A stretch of 64,000 nt of DNA from Cadophora sp. MPI-SDFR-AT-0126 (taxonomy: Eukaryota; Ascomycota; Leotiomycetes; Helotiales; Ploettnerulaceae). Position numbers and translations under genes: made by a program. A model generated the notes under the pieces. The model did not search any database. It was not told the origin of the DNA and worked only from the letters and a program-made list of their open reading frames with translations. Positions 1-11,886 of this stretch are shown here, one piece after another. Location of the stretch: positions 2,418,001 to 2,482,000 of the forward strand of contig JAGMVK010000005.1 of assembly GCA_020747065.1 (NCBI GenBank), in the 5' to 3' direction. Position 1 is the stretch's first letter, and every line of letters begins with the position of its first letter.

Positions 1-1867
1 CTTCGCCCTTGATGAATATTCTCAGTTGTGTGCAAGCAAAAGAATGCGGACTTTGACCACTCACTTTATTTATCAGCCAAACCATCCTCCCAGAGCACCT
101 TTTCGAATTATCCCAGTCATCGTAGCGGGCCAAATCCGGAGGGTCGATGCCTTCCCTGAAAGATTTGTTCAAGGAAATGCCATAATGTCTCCGTGCTTGC
201 TTCATACGAGGCGCAATCCCCTCAAGCCCCCTCAAGGCAGCACCGAGAACGACAGCAGCTTGTCTTCTAAAGTTAGACGCCATCCATGGGCTCCAATTTA
301 TGTTTAGCTTACGGGTGTTCTGGGCACATCAAAGATATACCACCATTATCTCGACACCATTCCGTCAAGGTTTTGTGGAGATATGGCGATTCCGCGAAGC
401 CACCCACCAAGATGACACGCTAAATCCAAAGATCAGCTTGAGGCCATCCACAGGGAGTGAAGACTTTTTCGCACATCTATCACTGCCCCTTTTTTGTCTT
501 TTGCTTCTCTAATTTGCTGTCGCACCAGCTTTGTTATTTCTTCAATCACTGGGTCGAATACCTTTTGCAGGTCGGTGCTGTCATGCAACTTTCCGTTAGT
601 CATTGCCGAATCGTAATATTTCGAGACTCACTATGAAAGCTTTATCACATGCTCATCCTCATCATAATACTCGGAGTCTGGGGTGAAGTTAAGTCGTATG
701 GGGCCCAGCTCTTGCACGTCGTCATCTTCCTTGAGTCCGAAATCGCGCTTCACCCTTTCGAAATTTCTCATAAATTCACTCCCCGGACCTTTCCGCGAAA
801 AAGGAACATCATCAAAGTCCGCACCGAAACGATTTGAAAGTAGAGTATGAAGGTTTCGGTCAATATAAGTTGAGCCACATTTTCCGCCTGTATTTAATGT
901 TCAACATGGTTAATTTTGATGTGGTTATCTGGGAGCGAGACCGACATACCTACACCAACGCAGAGTTCGTCAAATTCGAGATGTGGCTGAGTGTGAGTTA
1001 TGGTGTATGTTGTTATATCAACCGTTCCTCCACCGCAGTCACAGATCAAAATGTGGTCATTAGACTGGCGCTGTTAGCTGAATCGAGTCTCCAAATGCAT
1101 AGGGACTGCTAACTTTGATGGCGTTAAGAGCATGAGTCTCCGAGTACTTCTTCAGAGTTGCAATCGCTGCAGCCTCTGGTTCTGCAATTGTAAACACTTC
1201 GTCATCTTGTCTGCTCCCGAAGCCAGCCTTTTTGGCAGCTTTTAGAGTTGCATCCTTGGCCTCATCCGACCAAATAGCGGGGAGGGTGATCCAACATTCC
1301 ATCGGAGTATTCTCAAATGTGGCTTCCGACATTTGTTGTCGCAACTTCAAGGACATGTACTTGTATAGTTCGCGAAGGAAGTCTTCGCACACGCCTTGGG
1401 CATTCCGATGTCGAGGTACTTTCATCAATCCACTGCCCGACATTGTTGCAAGTGCTGGGTCATCATGTTCGCCCAATGTTGCATTTTGGTCCAGCAAGAG
1501 CTTCGTCCACGAATAAGATCGGAACTTAGGGTGAACTTCGAATCCCCATTTGTTGTTTTTCATTTGTGGATTCTCGCTAGCATAGGCAATTCGGGTAGGG
1601 GTTTTCCACGCGGAATGTGCCCCTCCTGGCCATGTCGAGATGATATTGATATCCTCAATGCAGCTTTTATCCGTCGTCACGTAGCTGATCCCTAAACTGT
1701 TTGAGCACGGCTGTCAGCATTGTACAGAAATACTGACCTGAGAAAGTGGTCCCGTAATCAATACCGACAATGATTTTGTGTCGAGTTCTGACGGTTCCTG
1801 TCAAAGACACAGACTGAAGTAGCTTCTCAAGAGCTTGGGTCTGATTTATTTGATCTGAGAACGACAT
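1..1867 (-). CDS. Hsp70-family (HSPA12-like) ATPase-domain protein, 3' end off the window
   Basis: This is a cytosolic Hsp70-like ATPase of the divergent fungal HSPA12-type group. The start codon at 1867 is followed within about 30 codons by the phosphate-1 loop VGIDYGTTFSG. Later come a TLPAIWSDEAKDATLKAAKK segment, the phosphate-2 motif CDCGGGTVDITTY and the adenosine motif VILVGGFAESPYL. I read seven exons: 1738-1867, 1114-1691, 951-1064, 632-887, 475-577, 313-419 and 266 to the edge. The first six introns are 46-62 bp with clean GT...AG ends that restore the frame; a further donor (GTGAGT) may lie near 55. No canonical Hsp70 peptide-binding domain is seen, which is usual in this subgroup. 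The gene is not known to fold a specific client. The family call is firm; the exact C-terminus lies outside the window. Confidence 0.86.
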
Positions 1868-2448
1868 GATGACATTGGAGTGATCGAAAGTCTGCCAAAA
1901 GGTCTTGCAAGATGTCTTTCTATTATCTAGACTGAGGAACACCCAGTTAGTTTTGTCAGAGGTGAGGGGACCTCGGAACCAACATTCATTGCCCCACGCC
2001 TCGATTACTTGTAAGATCGCCGGTTCAAGAGCCAGAGGGCCGTGCCACTTTCCTGTAATGAGACATGCAAAGGACATAAAACACTGTTGGGTTTTGATTG
2101 AGCGGCTGAGGAGGCTTCCAACATTTACGTTCTCTTCAGGAAAAGATTGACGATCCTGACAATTTTTTTACCCCCGAATCTTCATGCAGGAGGTGCGGAT
2201 GTTGGTGCGGGTTTGCAAACTATTGGTCAAACCTAAGTCCGTACTTCATGTAGCTAGTAAAACCTGGACACCTCGATGGTCTCTGACTGGCCACTTATAA
2301 GCGCTTGCGCGTTGGTCAGTTGATTTTGACTTTTGCAAACAAGAAAGAAACTAATTTAAAACAACTCCTGATCCAATGCGCCCTGCGGCACAATTTTTCC
2401 AATCGTCTTGGCTGACGATGTGCCTCTATTGTTAGTGTCACTTCAGAA
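1868..2448. other. Intergenic, divergent 5' regions
   Basis: This gap separates the divergently transcribed Hsp70-like gene and the coiled-coil gene. An open frame upstream of the Hsp70 start continues to about 2077, but the ATP-binding loop sits naturally just after the ATG at 1867, so I treat the rest as 5' UTR or promoter. I see no RNA gene or repeat. Confidence 0.5.
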
Positions 2449-4244
2449 ATGTCCCATGGATCCATTGACCGAAAAACCAACCCAAGATCTGAGGACAAGT
2501 CAATTTTGGGGTACCATCTCAGCACCCAAATCAACAGAAGGGACGACAGACTATATGCGAATATCATTTCAACAACAGTAAATACCTCGCAGGATACTTT
2601 ACCGGCAGCAGATTGTAGGATGAAGACCCCAATGAAGAGCCCCGAGATGGATAGGCATGAAACTCGAAATTCACAGCCTGATATACCTCAGTCAGAATTG
2701 CCAGCTGAAAATCCGTCGTACTCTGAGCCTGGACCTTCAAGGCATACATCGCAGCAGCAGCTTTTACATAGTTCGGAAAACAACTTGGCAAAGTCCCAGA
2801 AGCAACAGGCGCAAAGAGCTACTCGACAAAGCCATCTCAAAGCACAAGATGGTATAGCCAAGCCTGTTGCCACAACAACTTCCACGAGCTTCGTGAAGGC
2901 GGGTTTTCAGAAAGCTGCTAGCATGTTTACGGGGAGTCCGCGACATGATAGTCGAAGTTCCGGTCCCGCCAAAGATCTTCATCGCAGCACTACTCAAACA
3001 AGTCATGCCAAAGACCATACAAGTGGACGAGAGCACACTGACCACTCAATGACCTGCGATGTTCCACAGCAGTATCAACCCATGGGACAGGAGTCCATAT
3101 GGCAAGCTCACCTCATTCAAGAACAGGATCTCAGGCATCAAGCGGAAGAGCATCTGGAAAACAGCGCAAGACAGAATAATGCGCTGAAACGCGAATTACA
3201 CAAAAAGGAGCAAGTGATCAATGACCTCCAGGATCAAGTCAACAAATCTATGTTGATCATTCGCAAACAACAGGAAGCATCTTTCCAGCAGATGGCGTCA
3301 GGCCGTTGGAAACCAAGCGAGGATGGCAAGGTCATAAATGACCTGGATAGAATCAAGCGAGACATGAAGGCATGGGCCAAAAACACTGCTGTGAAATATA
3401 TGGCGGTGGTCGAAGCACTCGAGACGCCTGATATGGATTTACTGATGGAGTGCCTGGCCAATGTCGTGGTTCTTGACAATGGCAAGCTACCCGAAGGACT
3501 GACAAAACAAAAATCGTCGTCAATTATCTTAAATGCCCTCCTAGCCCATGACATCTACACAAGTTTCTTCTGCAATCCATTCTTCTTCATTGAAGGCGAG
3601 CCTGAACACAACTCAGTGAACAACTCGGCAAGTAATGATCTTGATACAATTTACGAAATGTCACAAGAATGTAAGTTTGGCCGCTTTCTCGCAAACCCCC
3701 TTGATACGTACTTATTTTCTTAGCAAATGAGGAAGAAGCACATATCTGGCGTTCCCAAACGCTAAGACTTCTTCTCCCAGACATCCGGTCAGGATGTTCG
3801 GACGGCGAAAAGGCTTTACACACCTGGACCAAAAGCAAGATATCCGCCATCGCCTCTCACCGAGTATCTCAGTTCCTCGCCAGCCCAGCCCGTCATCTCC
3901 TCGTGATCCCCACCGACGCCAAAACAAACCATATCTCGAAGCTGAGTTCGATTTACCAAGAAGCGGCATTGACGTCGTATAACCTCTGGACGCGAAGAAC
4001 GGCTATGAGATGTACGACTTTGAGAGATATGGGAAGTCCGGCGTTTGTGGTGGATGATCCGCGTATGGCGCCGCATTCGTTGATACATCTTGATGAGAAT
4101 GAAGAGGAGCTACAGGGAAGGAAAATTGAAGTTCTTGTGCATCCGTTGCTAGAGGTTCTAGGAACGGACGAGGCGAAGGAATACGACGAAGCAAGGGTGT
4201 GGATTCCAGCTGAAGTGTGGTTTACTGTTGAGAATAAGAGATGA
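2449..4244 (+). CDS. Coiled-coil protein of unknown function, 580 aa
   Basis: I do not recognise this protein. Two exons (2449-3670 and 3724-4244) join across a 53-bp intron (GTAAGT...TTCTTAG) to give 580 residues. The N-terminal third is polar, rich in Ser, Gln and His, and likely disordered. Residues near 220-280 are a heptad-like, charged stretch (EQDLRHQAEEHLENSARQNN and following) predicted to form a coiled coil. The C-terminal half is globular, with aromatic and leucine-rich segments around DIYTSFFCNPFFF and IWRSQTLRLLLPDI. This layout, a disordered head, a coiled coil and a helical C-domain, is common in fungal lineage-specific proteins that sit beside Hsp70-like or NLR-type genes, but no function follows from it. 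The splice is well supported because both sides keep one long frame. Confidence 0.75.
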
Positions 4245-5880
4245 GGAGGTCTCTGATGAGTGGAGATGCTGATACATGGATGCTGCTGTGGAATCCAGTT
4301 GAGGCTCATGAGCACGCTGTGCTACAATGTATTTCAAGTCTCGTACACTGTATTTACAGAGACAACCAACTACGCTCGCTTCTTTGCGACATATTACAAG
4401 TCCCGTGTCAGTCCGCGCCTCAGCGTTCTCCAGGATGAAGGAGAACGGAATTACTACAAGAGGACCAAGTTTCTCGACCTTCATTAGCGATCCAAAGCTG
4501 ACCATCGACTCAGAAAGTCGAAGAAATATGAACCCACCAACTTTTTCCACAATCTCAGAAAATCACATGACGCCCACCCAAATCCTCCCTCCCAGCACAC
4601 ACCCGGGCACCTGGATCAGGTAACCGGACCTCCATATCTAATCAATCACTTCCCCAGCAGCGATCTACCCCAGTTTCCAGCATCCGAAAGCTCCGTGTAA
4701 GCACGATTGTTGCGCAATCTTGCGGGCCGCCCTCACCTCCATCAACAACATATCAGAGCTTGGCAGTGACATCCTCGCTTACGTGCCCCGGCACTGTGGT
4801 GTCAACAAAAGTTAATTTGAACGTCGTTCGTCCTTTATGTGAGTGTGTGAAGGCAGATATGGATATTGTGTTAAAGAAGGTAAGGAAGTTGGTTTCAGGA
4901 GCTTTTGGTGATGATAAAGGGAGGGAGGGTGGAAATATGCACTCGCTTGTGCTTCTTGGTGGGGTGAGCCCGAGTCAGTTACCCAGAGAAAGGCTTAACT
5001 TGGTGATCCAACATATCCGACAGATCAGATGAAAATCAGGTTCTAAACATTTCTTACAACTTTACCAGTACTTTATCGAGTTACCAAGGAACCTCGTAAA
5101 GGGTTTTCCAAGTTTGCCTCCTAACCTGGCGAACGAACATAAGTGTGGCGTTCGTCACAGGGTTAAGACAATCGCATTAGCGATAGCTACAGCGACTTTA
5201 AATTAGTGTCGGCCATTTTTTAGCTGCCAATTTAAACTCTTAGCCAAGTCCAGAGTGCCTGGAATCATGGAATTAGCTTGGAATGTACTGCACCTAGCCA
5301 CAGTACGTCAAGTAGTGTACTTGGCAGATGGCATCGACGATCAAGTAGTCGGAAAATCGGGTCGGGTCGCCCAGTCTGTTGGTACGGGCGATCTTGAGAT
5401 TCATGACCCGGGAAAGATGTAGAGCTGCAATACGATTTTGAATCGTAATTAATTATTCGCGATCAGGAAATCGTGCTAGAAGCGGTGTGCCTTTCAGTCT
5501 GGATGATCTTGTAGGGATGAGAAGTGGAGAGACTTGGCTTGGAACATGAGAAAATCCATGTCCCTGCGATGGTGCATAAAGATGGGACGAGACAGAGTCA
5601 AGCTTTTTGTTCGCTCGCAAGGGGGAGGAAGTATATTCCCCAGACCTGAAGCTTGATCGGATGAATCCCTGTTTCATGCATCCAAAATTGAGAGCAGTCC
5701 AGAGCGGATTCTGCATTAAAATGTACAGATCATTATAATCTCGCTGACAATTAACGCCAGGAAACTTCCATTAAGGATTACAAAACAAAATGTGGTATAT
5801 CCCTTCCCATCCAAATTTGCTCGCTCATTCGCTTCTCGCGCTTCCGCAAATCGATCAAACAATACTCATTTCATCCCGTG
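4245..5880. other. Gene-free stretch, 1.6 kb
   Basis: Only short overlapping open frames occur, the longest about 130 codons on the minus strand over the 3' end of the preceding gene. A 90-codon plus-strand frame at 4760-5032 has no recognisable domain. The interval lies between the 3' ends of two convergent genes. A short hyphenated inverted repeat, CGAACG...CGTTCG, lies near 5130-5156. I see no RNA gene. Confidence 0.45.
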
Positions 5881-7808
5881 TCATCTCACCGACGGACTAG
5901 GCGATCTCTCATCTAACAGCAACGGCGCCGCCTCTGTATCTAAATTCTCGTCTGTTGTGGGGACGTCGCGATATCCGCTCTTGGAGCGACTCCTTATCTT
6001 GAGGTCGGAGAGACTGCGCGGGAAGTGGATGCGCAGACGGGTGAGGGTGAGGGAGGATGGGAGACGACGTCGGTGGATGAGGAACGCTGCGGTGGTGCCT
6101 GAGAGGATGGCGGAAAGGACCATGATGGTTACGATGGGCCAGAAGGAGCGCTTGTGGGAGTTAGTATTTAGTCCTTCAGTTTTGGTGCGATGAAGGAATA
6201 GATTGGGGAAGTGGGAACATACAGATGATTTCGTGCGTGCGTTCACGACAATCGACGAAGCCAGGACAGAATTCTTCGCACCCAACGCAACAACTCTCAC
6301 AAATTTATGCTTCTTGTCCAGCTTGATCTCCGTCTCGAAACCCTCACGCTTCACCTCCTTGATCGTCACAAACTCATCTTCATCTTCGGCCTCCATCTCC
6401 GCCGCACTTTGTAACCTCCAGCCCGTAACTTCCGTAGCTCCATTCCAGCTCACATATGCCTTTCCATCCTCGACCACCACATCCGGTACCGTGTTCGGCT
6501 TCCCGACCCACGGATGTTTGAATACGCGATAGGATTTCACAAACCCGAAGTCGACGAGCTCGAATAGTAAATGTGGCGCAAAGTGAGCGGCGCAGAGAAC
6601 TTCCTCATTGAACCCATATTCGACGTATGTAGGCGAGTTTCCGAAGCCGACAAGAACGTTGCCGCTTTCTGGGATGATTTGTACGGAGCCTTGGGAGACG
6701 TTGAGGATCTTATCGGGGTGCACGTATTTGTGAACGAGGGTGGCAGTCATCTTCTCCATGTCAAGGTGGATGATCATGCCCTTGCTATGTTTTGATGGTC
6801 CGTGTAGCACGGTATTGGCGTGGTTGTCGAAGAGGGAGAGCGTGTTGTTGCCTTGCCATGTAACATGATGCTGCCACGCGAAGTTAAGTGCATGGTCGAG
6901 ATCTTTGAAATTGTTGTTCTTGCCGCCGAGCTGCCAGAGGATTTCCCCTGTTTTGCCACTCACACAGATAACAGCCAACATGTACCGCGCCGAGACGATG
7001 TAGTCTCCTGACTCGGTCTTGTCGATGCTGTTGATGTGGAAGAAGTCGAATGCGTCGTCTTTATTCTTTCCATGTCCGTCTTTCATGGAGGGACTACTGT
7101 ACACATCTTTCATGCTGATGTGCTCTGTAGCTTTCCACTCGAAGAGCAGCTCATTAGTCTCGATGTCGATTTCTTGGAACCATCCATCTTGGATCCAGCA
7201 CTTCTTGCCAAGACCGAGCTCGGTACAGTCCGCCTCATGCTTTTTGTAGATAGCTATGAGCGCCGTACCTTCTGGCGTAATGCGAAATTCATGTGAATCT
7301 CCTTTAAGACCGTGGCCCTGTGGCGTAATTTTGTAGGCGACTTCGTACGCCGAGTTGAGCTTAAAAGGTCAGAGACGCGTTCATATACCAGCTGGAGGGA
7401 ACTGACCATCACGAAAGACTTCTTGGATTTCTTGACTTTGCCATTTTTCTTGGTCTTCTTCTTAGTCTTGGTCCAGAACGTTAAGTAATCCTCTCCCTTA
7501 TATTTCTGCACGTTAAAATTCATGGCCTGTTCCCACTTTGTGTTGTCCATCCAGATCATCTCCCCGTTTGAATCCAGGATCACCGGCCCTCGTGCTGCCC
7601 CGGTCACCAACGGCCCTCTTGGCGTTATAAACAGATTTCCTTTGTCGCATCGCGGGTCACTTTTCGTTACTTTTGGTGCAGGCGGTTGGAAGTCGACTGA
7701 TTTGAAATGTTGTGTTGGATACATGCCATGGAAACCCAGGTCCCAGGCATTAAATGAAAATGCCCAGGTCACGGGTAGGGCTGCAGCCAAGAGTTGTATC
7801 GACCTCAT
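5881..7808 (-). CDS. Arylsulfotransferase-like membrane protein
   Basis: The protein resembles the fungal arylsulfotransferase (ASST) family, a beta-propeller fold that in bacteria moves sulfate between phenols. Exon 1 (7407-7808) and exon 2 (5881-7359) flank a 47-bp intron and give about 627 residues. The first 20 residues (MRSIQLLAAALPVTWAFSF) form a signal peptide, which is why I take the ATG at 7808 rather than the longer frame. Propeller motifs include GEMIWMD, DGWFQEIDIETNELLFEWKA, FFHINSIDKTESGDYIVSAR, GEILWQLGG and FAWQHHVTWQGNNTLSLFDN. A lysine-rich insert lies near residue 120. One transmembrane helix (about 20 residues beginning WPIVTIMVLSAILSG) near the C-terminus leaves a basic cytosolic tail. 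A second intron (GTATGT...TACTAAC...AAG) may lie just before this helix. The enzyme role is family inference; the fungal members are largely uncharacterised. Confidence 0.82.
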
Positions 7809-10800
7809 GATTGATATTGACGCTTGAGGGGATAGTTCAAAACGAAAATTTAAAGAAAGAGGAAGAAGAAAAGCGAAAGATGGAAGACTAGTTAAACAAC
7901 ACACCGCCGCCCGAAACAAAGACGGAAATGAATAATAACGTGAGATACGCTGCGCTGTGCCTGCCGGATCCCTCGGAGGATTGCTTCAGTAAGCCTTGCT
8001 TTGAGCCCTGGCCTGGCCTGACCCGTCCCTCACGACTCTACGGAGGCAGGATGCAGGCATGATAAGATGGAGCGCGGTAGTGCGGACCAACTGTGATGCG
8101 CACAAGCCAGCTGGACGAATAGATGACATGCAAATGTGTCACAATCCCCGAATCTCACATAAAGCTGGAGCCATTAAGGAGGCTTATATAGAGTTACCCT
8201 TGATGGGGCGCCCATCGCATTAGGCAGAGATCCAAAAGTCTTGTGGATGTGGCTGGGTGACGCTGGCTGCAATTAAAAGGCACGGCTCGGTGGCTGAAGA
8301 CGCTGCTCTTTGCTCAAACAGGCTTTTATGGAGCATTGCACCTTGAATTCTACGTACTGCAGAATCATGGTCACAAACTGGCGTCTCGGCGGAGGAGGGG
8401 ATTGATGCTTCCTTGATCAGGTGTCGGGAGGGAAACCTGGAAGCGAGGACTTGGCGTTGTGTTGGCAAGCTTTTAAAATTAGATGGCGACGGCGACAACG
8501 ATGAGCAGCTGTTCGACTACTGGATGTCATGACAAGACAAGTCAAGGTTGTCTGAGCGGCGGGATCTCACCTTATCTGTTTATCACGGCATCTGATTAGA
8601 GCTCGAACCGAGAGTCCAAGACCGATGGGGAGCGAAGGACTTCCAAATAGTCCGGAGCGGAGCATCATTCGGATTCCGGCAATTCATCAATATTGGCGTA
8701 TTGGATTAATTGTCAGCACGACAGAACAGGGTTTCTATCCTTTCAGGAGGTCAGCTTTAACGTAGCCGTACATCTATCTGTCTGATCTAGATAGATCAGA
8801 TTAGATAAACACTTTGAATCTGATAACACCTCGAAAATATTTTCTTCTCCTGTCCAACTTCTCTCACAAGAAGGTTACGTGAGACATGTGCATCTTCAGA
8901 CTCGACTAATACAGTAAGCTTTTAACCCTGTCGGCCATGCAGAACGGGATCCGGCTCAAGAGCAGTGCCGAGAGAGGATCCCTTGGCAGAACATTGTGGA
9001 TTCAAATAACCCACCGAATAGTAATCCACAAAACCTCATACGTGAATACGCGCGCCGAGGATTAGGCACGGCTCTGGCATATGACAGGTCGATACATTTA
9101 ACCATCATTGGTCTAGTTGGTTAGAATTTCAGCCCTTTGACATCAAAAGCGAGGGTTCCTGGAGTGCAACTTGCGATGTCGTACGACAAAAATTCACATT
9201 CTTCAAATGGCCTCCCGGTGTTCGCAATTATCTGTACACCAAACAAGCGAGAATGTCCAATCAACGAAATGCCCCCTTTAAAAACCTACAATAATGAGAT
9301 CAATTTTGGTTGAAACCTTTAAAAAAGTTATCGTTTTAATCAGAAGAAGCGAGACTATTGACTTAGATTTTGCGAGATTCCTGTTACTATACGAATGGTT
9401 CTAGAAAGGTTTCGATTTTCGTGTGTGAATAATTACGTACACTGGGAGCAGGCCTCATCAGATCCTACTTCTGGATTTATTTTCCAATGGGACCAATGCA
9501 ACAATGCCCAGGACGAGAGTCCTTGTTATGGTTTCGATCCAGACGACCTGCAATGCGAATACATTAAAATGTCGTACCTCTGGTGACCATCAGAGAAGCC
9601 ACACAAGATCAGGCGCAATGACTTGTCGATTGAAATCACGACATCTGCCTCGTCAGTTCTCCGCATGGTTGCATCGCACAAAAACGTTAAATATATCTGG
9701 AAAGACTTTCATTATTAATTAGAACGAAAATGCAGAAAAAGCTACTCAGGTACAACCAATGCGTGATGCGTACTCCGCGACAAAAGGACTACAATTGCTC
9801 GGCTTGGAGAAGCGACGCCAACGACAAAAACGCCAATGGACTTTATTGATACATTTTAGACTGCTCTGAAGAGGTTTCAGGACTCAAAGATTATGGATTT
9901 TACGAGATTTGCTCTTGGTTCTGTAGAGGGCTGTCAAAGGTCACCACCGGGCTGGCAGGGCTCTTGGACATTTCCTCAAACACGTCTGGCATCGCCGGAT
10001 CTAGATTCTGCAGACAATGGTGCTTGAGCCAGATCGAATCTTCTGTGACAAATGAACTGTGTTCTGGCTCTCATTGGCAGATATAGTATCTGAAATGATG
10101 CGAAATGGGTGGAGGTCGCTTGTGACAGTTATGGAAGACGATGAGCAGACAAACACGGAATAGAGGCCTGCTTAGATTGAATATGGCTTTGGGAATTAGC
10201 TACGTTCGCGACTCGGTTTCCCGACCTGTTATTGTATCACTCGGTCTGGAATCTTCGTTGGTCAATTATCCACCCTTCCTCAAAGGCTTCAGATGGTCGA
10301 CAAAAGCTGTTCGCTCTGCTCGGATATGACAGATAACACCGAAGAATCCACCTCCGAGCCGGACTCCGAGACCTCTCCATCAAATTTTTTTTTCTCAAGT
10401 CTACAGTTGGGTTACTGACCCGCCATCACTCTTCCGATGTGATATTGCATTGTGCGGGCATCGGCCTCGATCGGAATACAGACAGCCTGCCATCCGAAAC
10501 CATACAGTTGTATGACGCAGTCTGTAAAGAGCCGGCCCCGTCCTGATGGTCCTGGCTTTCTCGACTCAGGTCGGACATCTTGGCACGGCAATGGCAAACT
10601 GTGGCGGCCCTTCGAAGAGTCCTCGCTACCGAATGTGAGAATGCTGGACTTAGTTGGCATGGTCTCGAGACAGGTGAGGATTTGTGTGGATTTGGGATTT
10701 GATACACCGTTCGATACTCATCTGAAAGCGAACGGCGGATGTTTTTGGTTGGGGAGTGCTATGTATACGGACTCTTGGAGGATACAATTCTCTATTAGAG

Positions 10801-10936
10801 CCAACCGTGAGACGCAACTAGTAAAAGCAGTAGACTGCTTTACTATCACTCGGCAAGGATCTCGTGAAGACTTACGAGAGCCACAACAGGAAGGAAACAA
10901 AAAGGGGGTAGACGTCAATGCCTTCAACATCTCCAT
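7809..10936. other. Gene-free stretch, 3.1 kb
   Basis: No gene is supportable here. Short frames (for example 62 codons at 9395-9586) show no domain. Two minor structures are visible: an 8-bp inverted repeat at 8781-8800 and a tRNA-like A-box/B-box arrangement at about 9103-9170. The part nearest the crotonase gene (10450-10930) has a long plus-strand frame, but most of it is the shadow of the minus-strand gene. Confidence 0.45.
8781..8800. repeat. Short inverted repeat (8-bp arms, 4-bp loop)
   Basis: TCTGATCT, a four-base AGAT loop, then AGATCAGA. The arms pair perfectly. It lies in a gene-free interval and could be a protein-binding palindrome or chance; no function is inferred. Confidence 0.4.
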
Positions 10937-11886
10937 CTACAACTTCGAAGGCACCCACCTCGGTTCCCTCCTCTCCCTGAAAGCCTTTAACCCCTCCTTC
11001 AAATTCTCACCACCCATCAACCTTTCTACATATTTATCTCCCGTTTTCCTCACCGCATCCTCTACACTTCCTCCTTCCCACCCCTCCCTTACACCACTCC
11101 GACTAACAATCACACTATCCGGACTCATACTCGCCACAACCGCCGCCAACTTGACAGCCTCCTCAACCAGCCTCTCCCCTTCCACAACCTTCGTCACAAA
11201 TCCCCACTCCCTCGCCTCCTCCGCACTCAGAACATACCCGGTCAGAGCAAGCAACATCGCTCTCTGCAATCCGAAGTTCCTCACGATACGTGGAAATGCA
11301 CCCTCGACGGCGGCGGTGCCGCGGAGGACGTCTGGAAGGCGGAAATCGGCGTTCGATGAGGCGAGGACGAGGTCTGAGTTCAATGCTATTTCGAAACCGC
11401 CGCCGTGGGCGTGGCCGTTAACTGCGGCGATGATGGGTTTCCTGCCGGTGCGACGAGTAAATCCAGCGAAGCCGGTGGAGGGGTAGAATTTGTTCCAGGC
11501 GCCGATGTCGGTAGTTGCGGAAGCGGTTTCGCGTTCTATGTTTCTTGATTAACTTCTCTGTGAATGATCGAAGGAAGGTGGCTAAAGGTACCTTTAAGGT
11601 CCATACCAGCGGAGAACGCCTTCGTTCCTGCTCCGGTGATTATTCCTACTCGACTTAAATTTCGTCAGTCTGCTGTCTATTGCTCAAGGGGCAAGGTCTC
11701 TCACAGCTCCTCCTCGTCGTCAAACCACTTCCATAATTTATCCAGCTCAAAAGATGTAGCTACAGGCAAGGAGTTCATCTGCTTGGGACGATTGATAGTG
11801 ACCAGCAGCACGTACGGACTAGGGAAGTCGATCAGGACATCGCTGCATATTGGCGGTGGAGTTTTCGTTGGATAAGAGGCAGTCAT
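10937..11886 (-). CDS. Peroxisomal enoyl-CoA hydratase/isomerase family protein (PTS1), Asp variant
   Basis: This is a crotonase-fold enzyme acting on acyl-CoA thioesters. Three exons (11705-11886, 11592-11653, 10937-11535) separated by 51- and 56-bp introns give 280 residues, the usual family length. The substrate-binding strand VGIITGAGTKAFSAGMDLK (63-81) and the oxyanion-hole region AAVNGHAHGGGFEIALNSD (118-136) are clear. Glu130 matches the first catalytic glutamate of rat enoyl-CoA hydratase. The position of the second glutamate is Asp150 (RLPDVLRG), so hydratase chemistry is uncertain and isomerase, dehydratase or hydrolase activity is possible. The protein ends in SKL, a canonical type-1 peroxisomal targeting signal. 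It is transcribed divergently from a paralogue that also ends in VPSKL, which suggests shared peroxisomal acyl-CoA metabolism. Confidence 0.9.

Noticed and set aside
2020..2035. GGTTCAAGAGCC resembling a tRNA T-arm
   Set aside because: No upstream A-box or cloverleaf; it lies in the leader of the Hsp70-like gene.
10452..11486. 344-codon plus-strand frame
   Set aside because: Its second half is the antisense of the third exon of the peroxisomal crotonase, which has clear motifs; the remainder has no domain.
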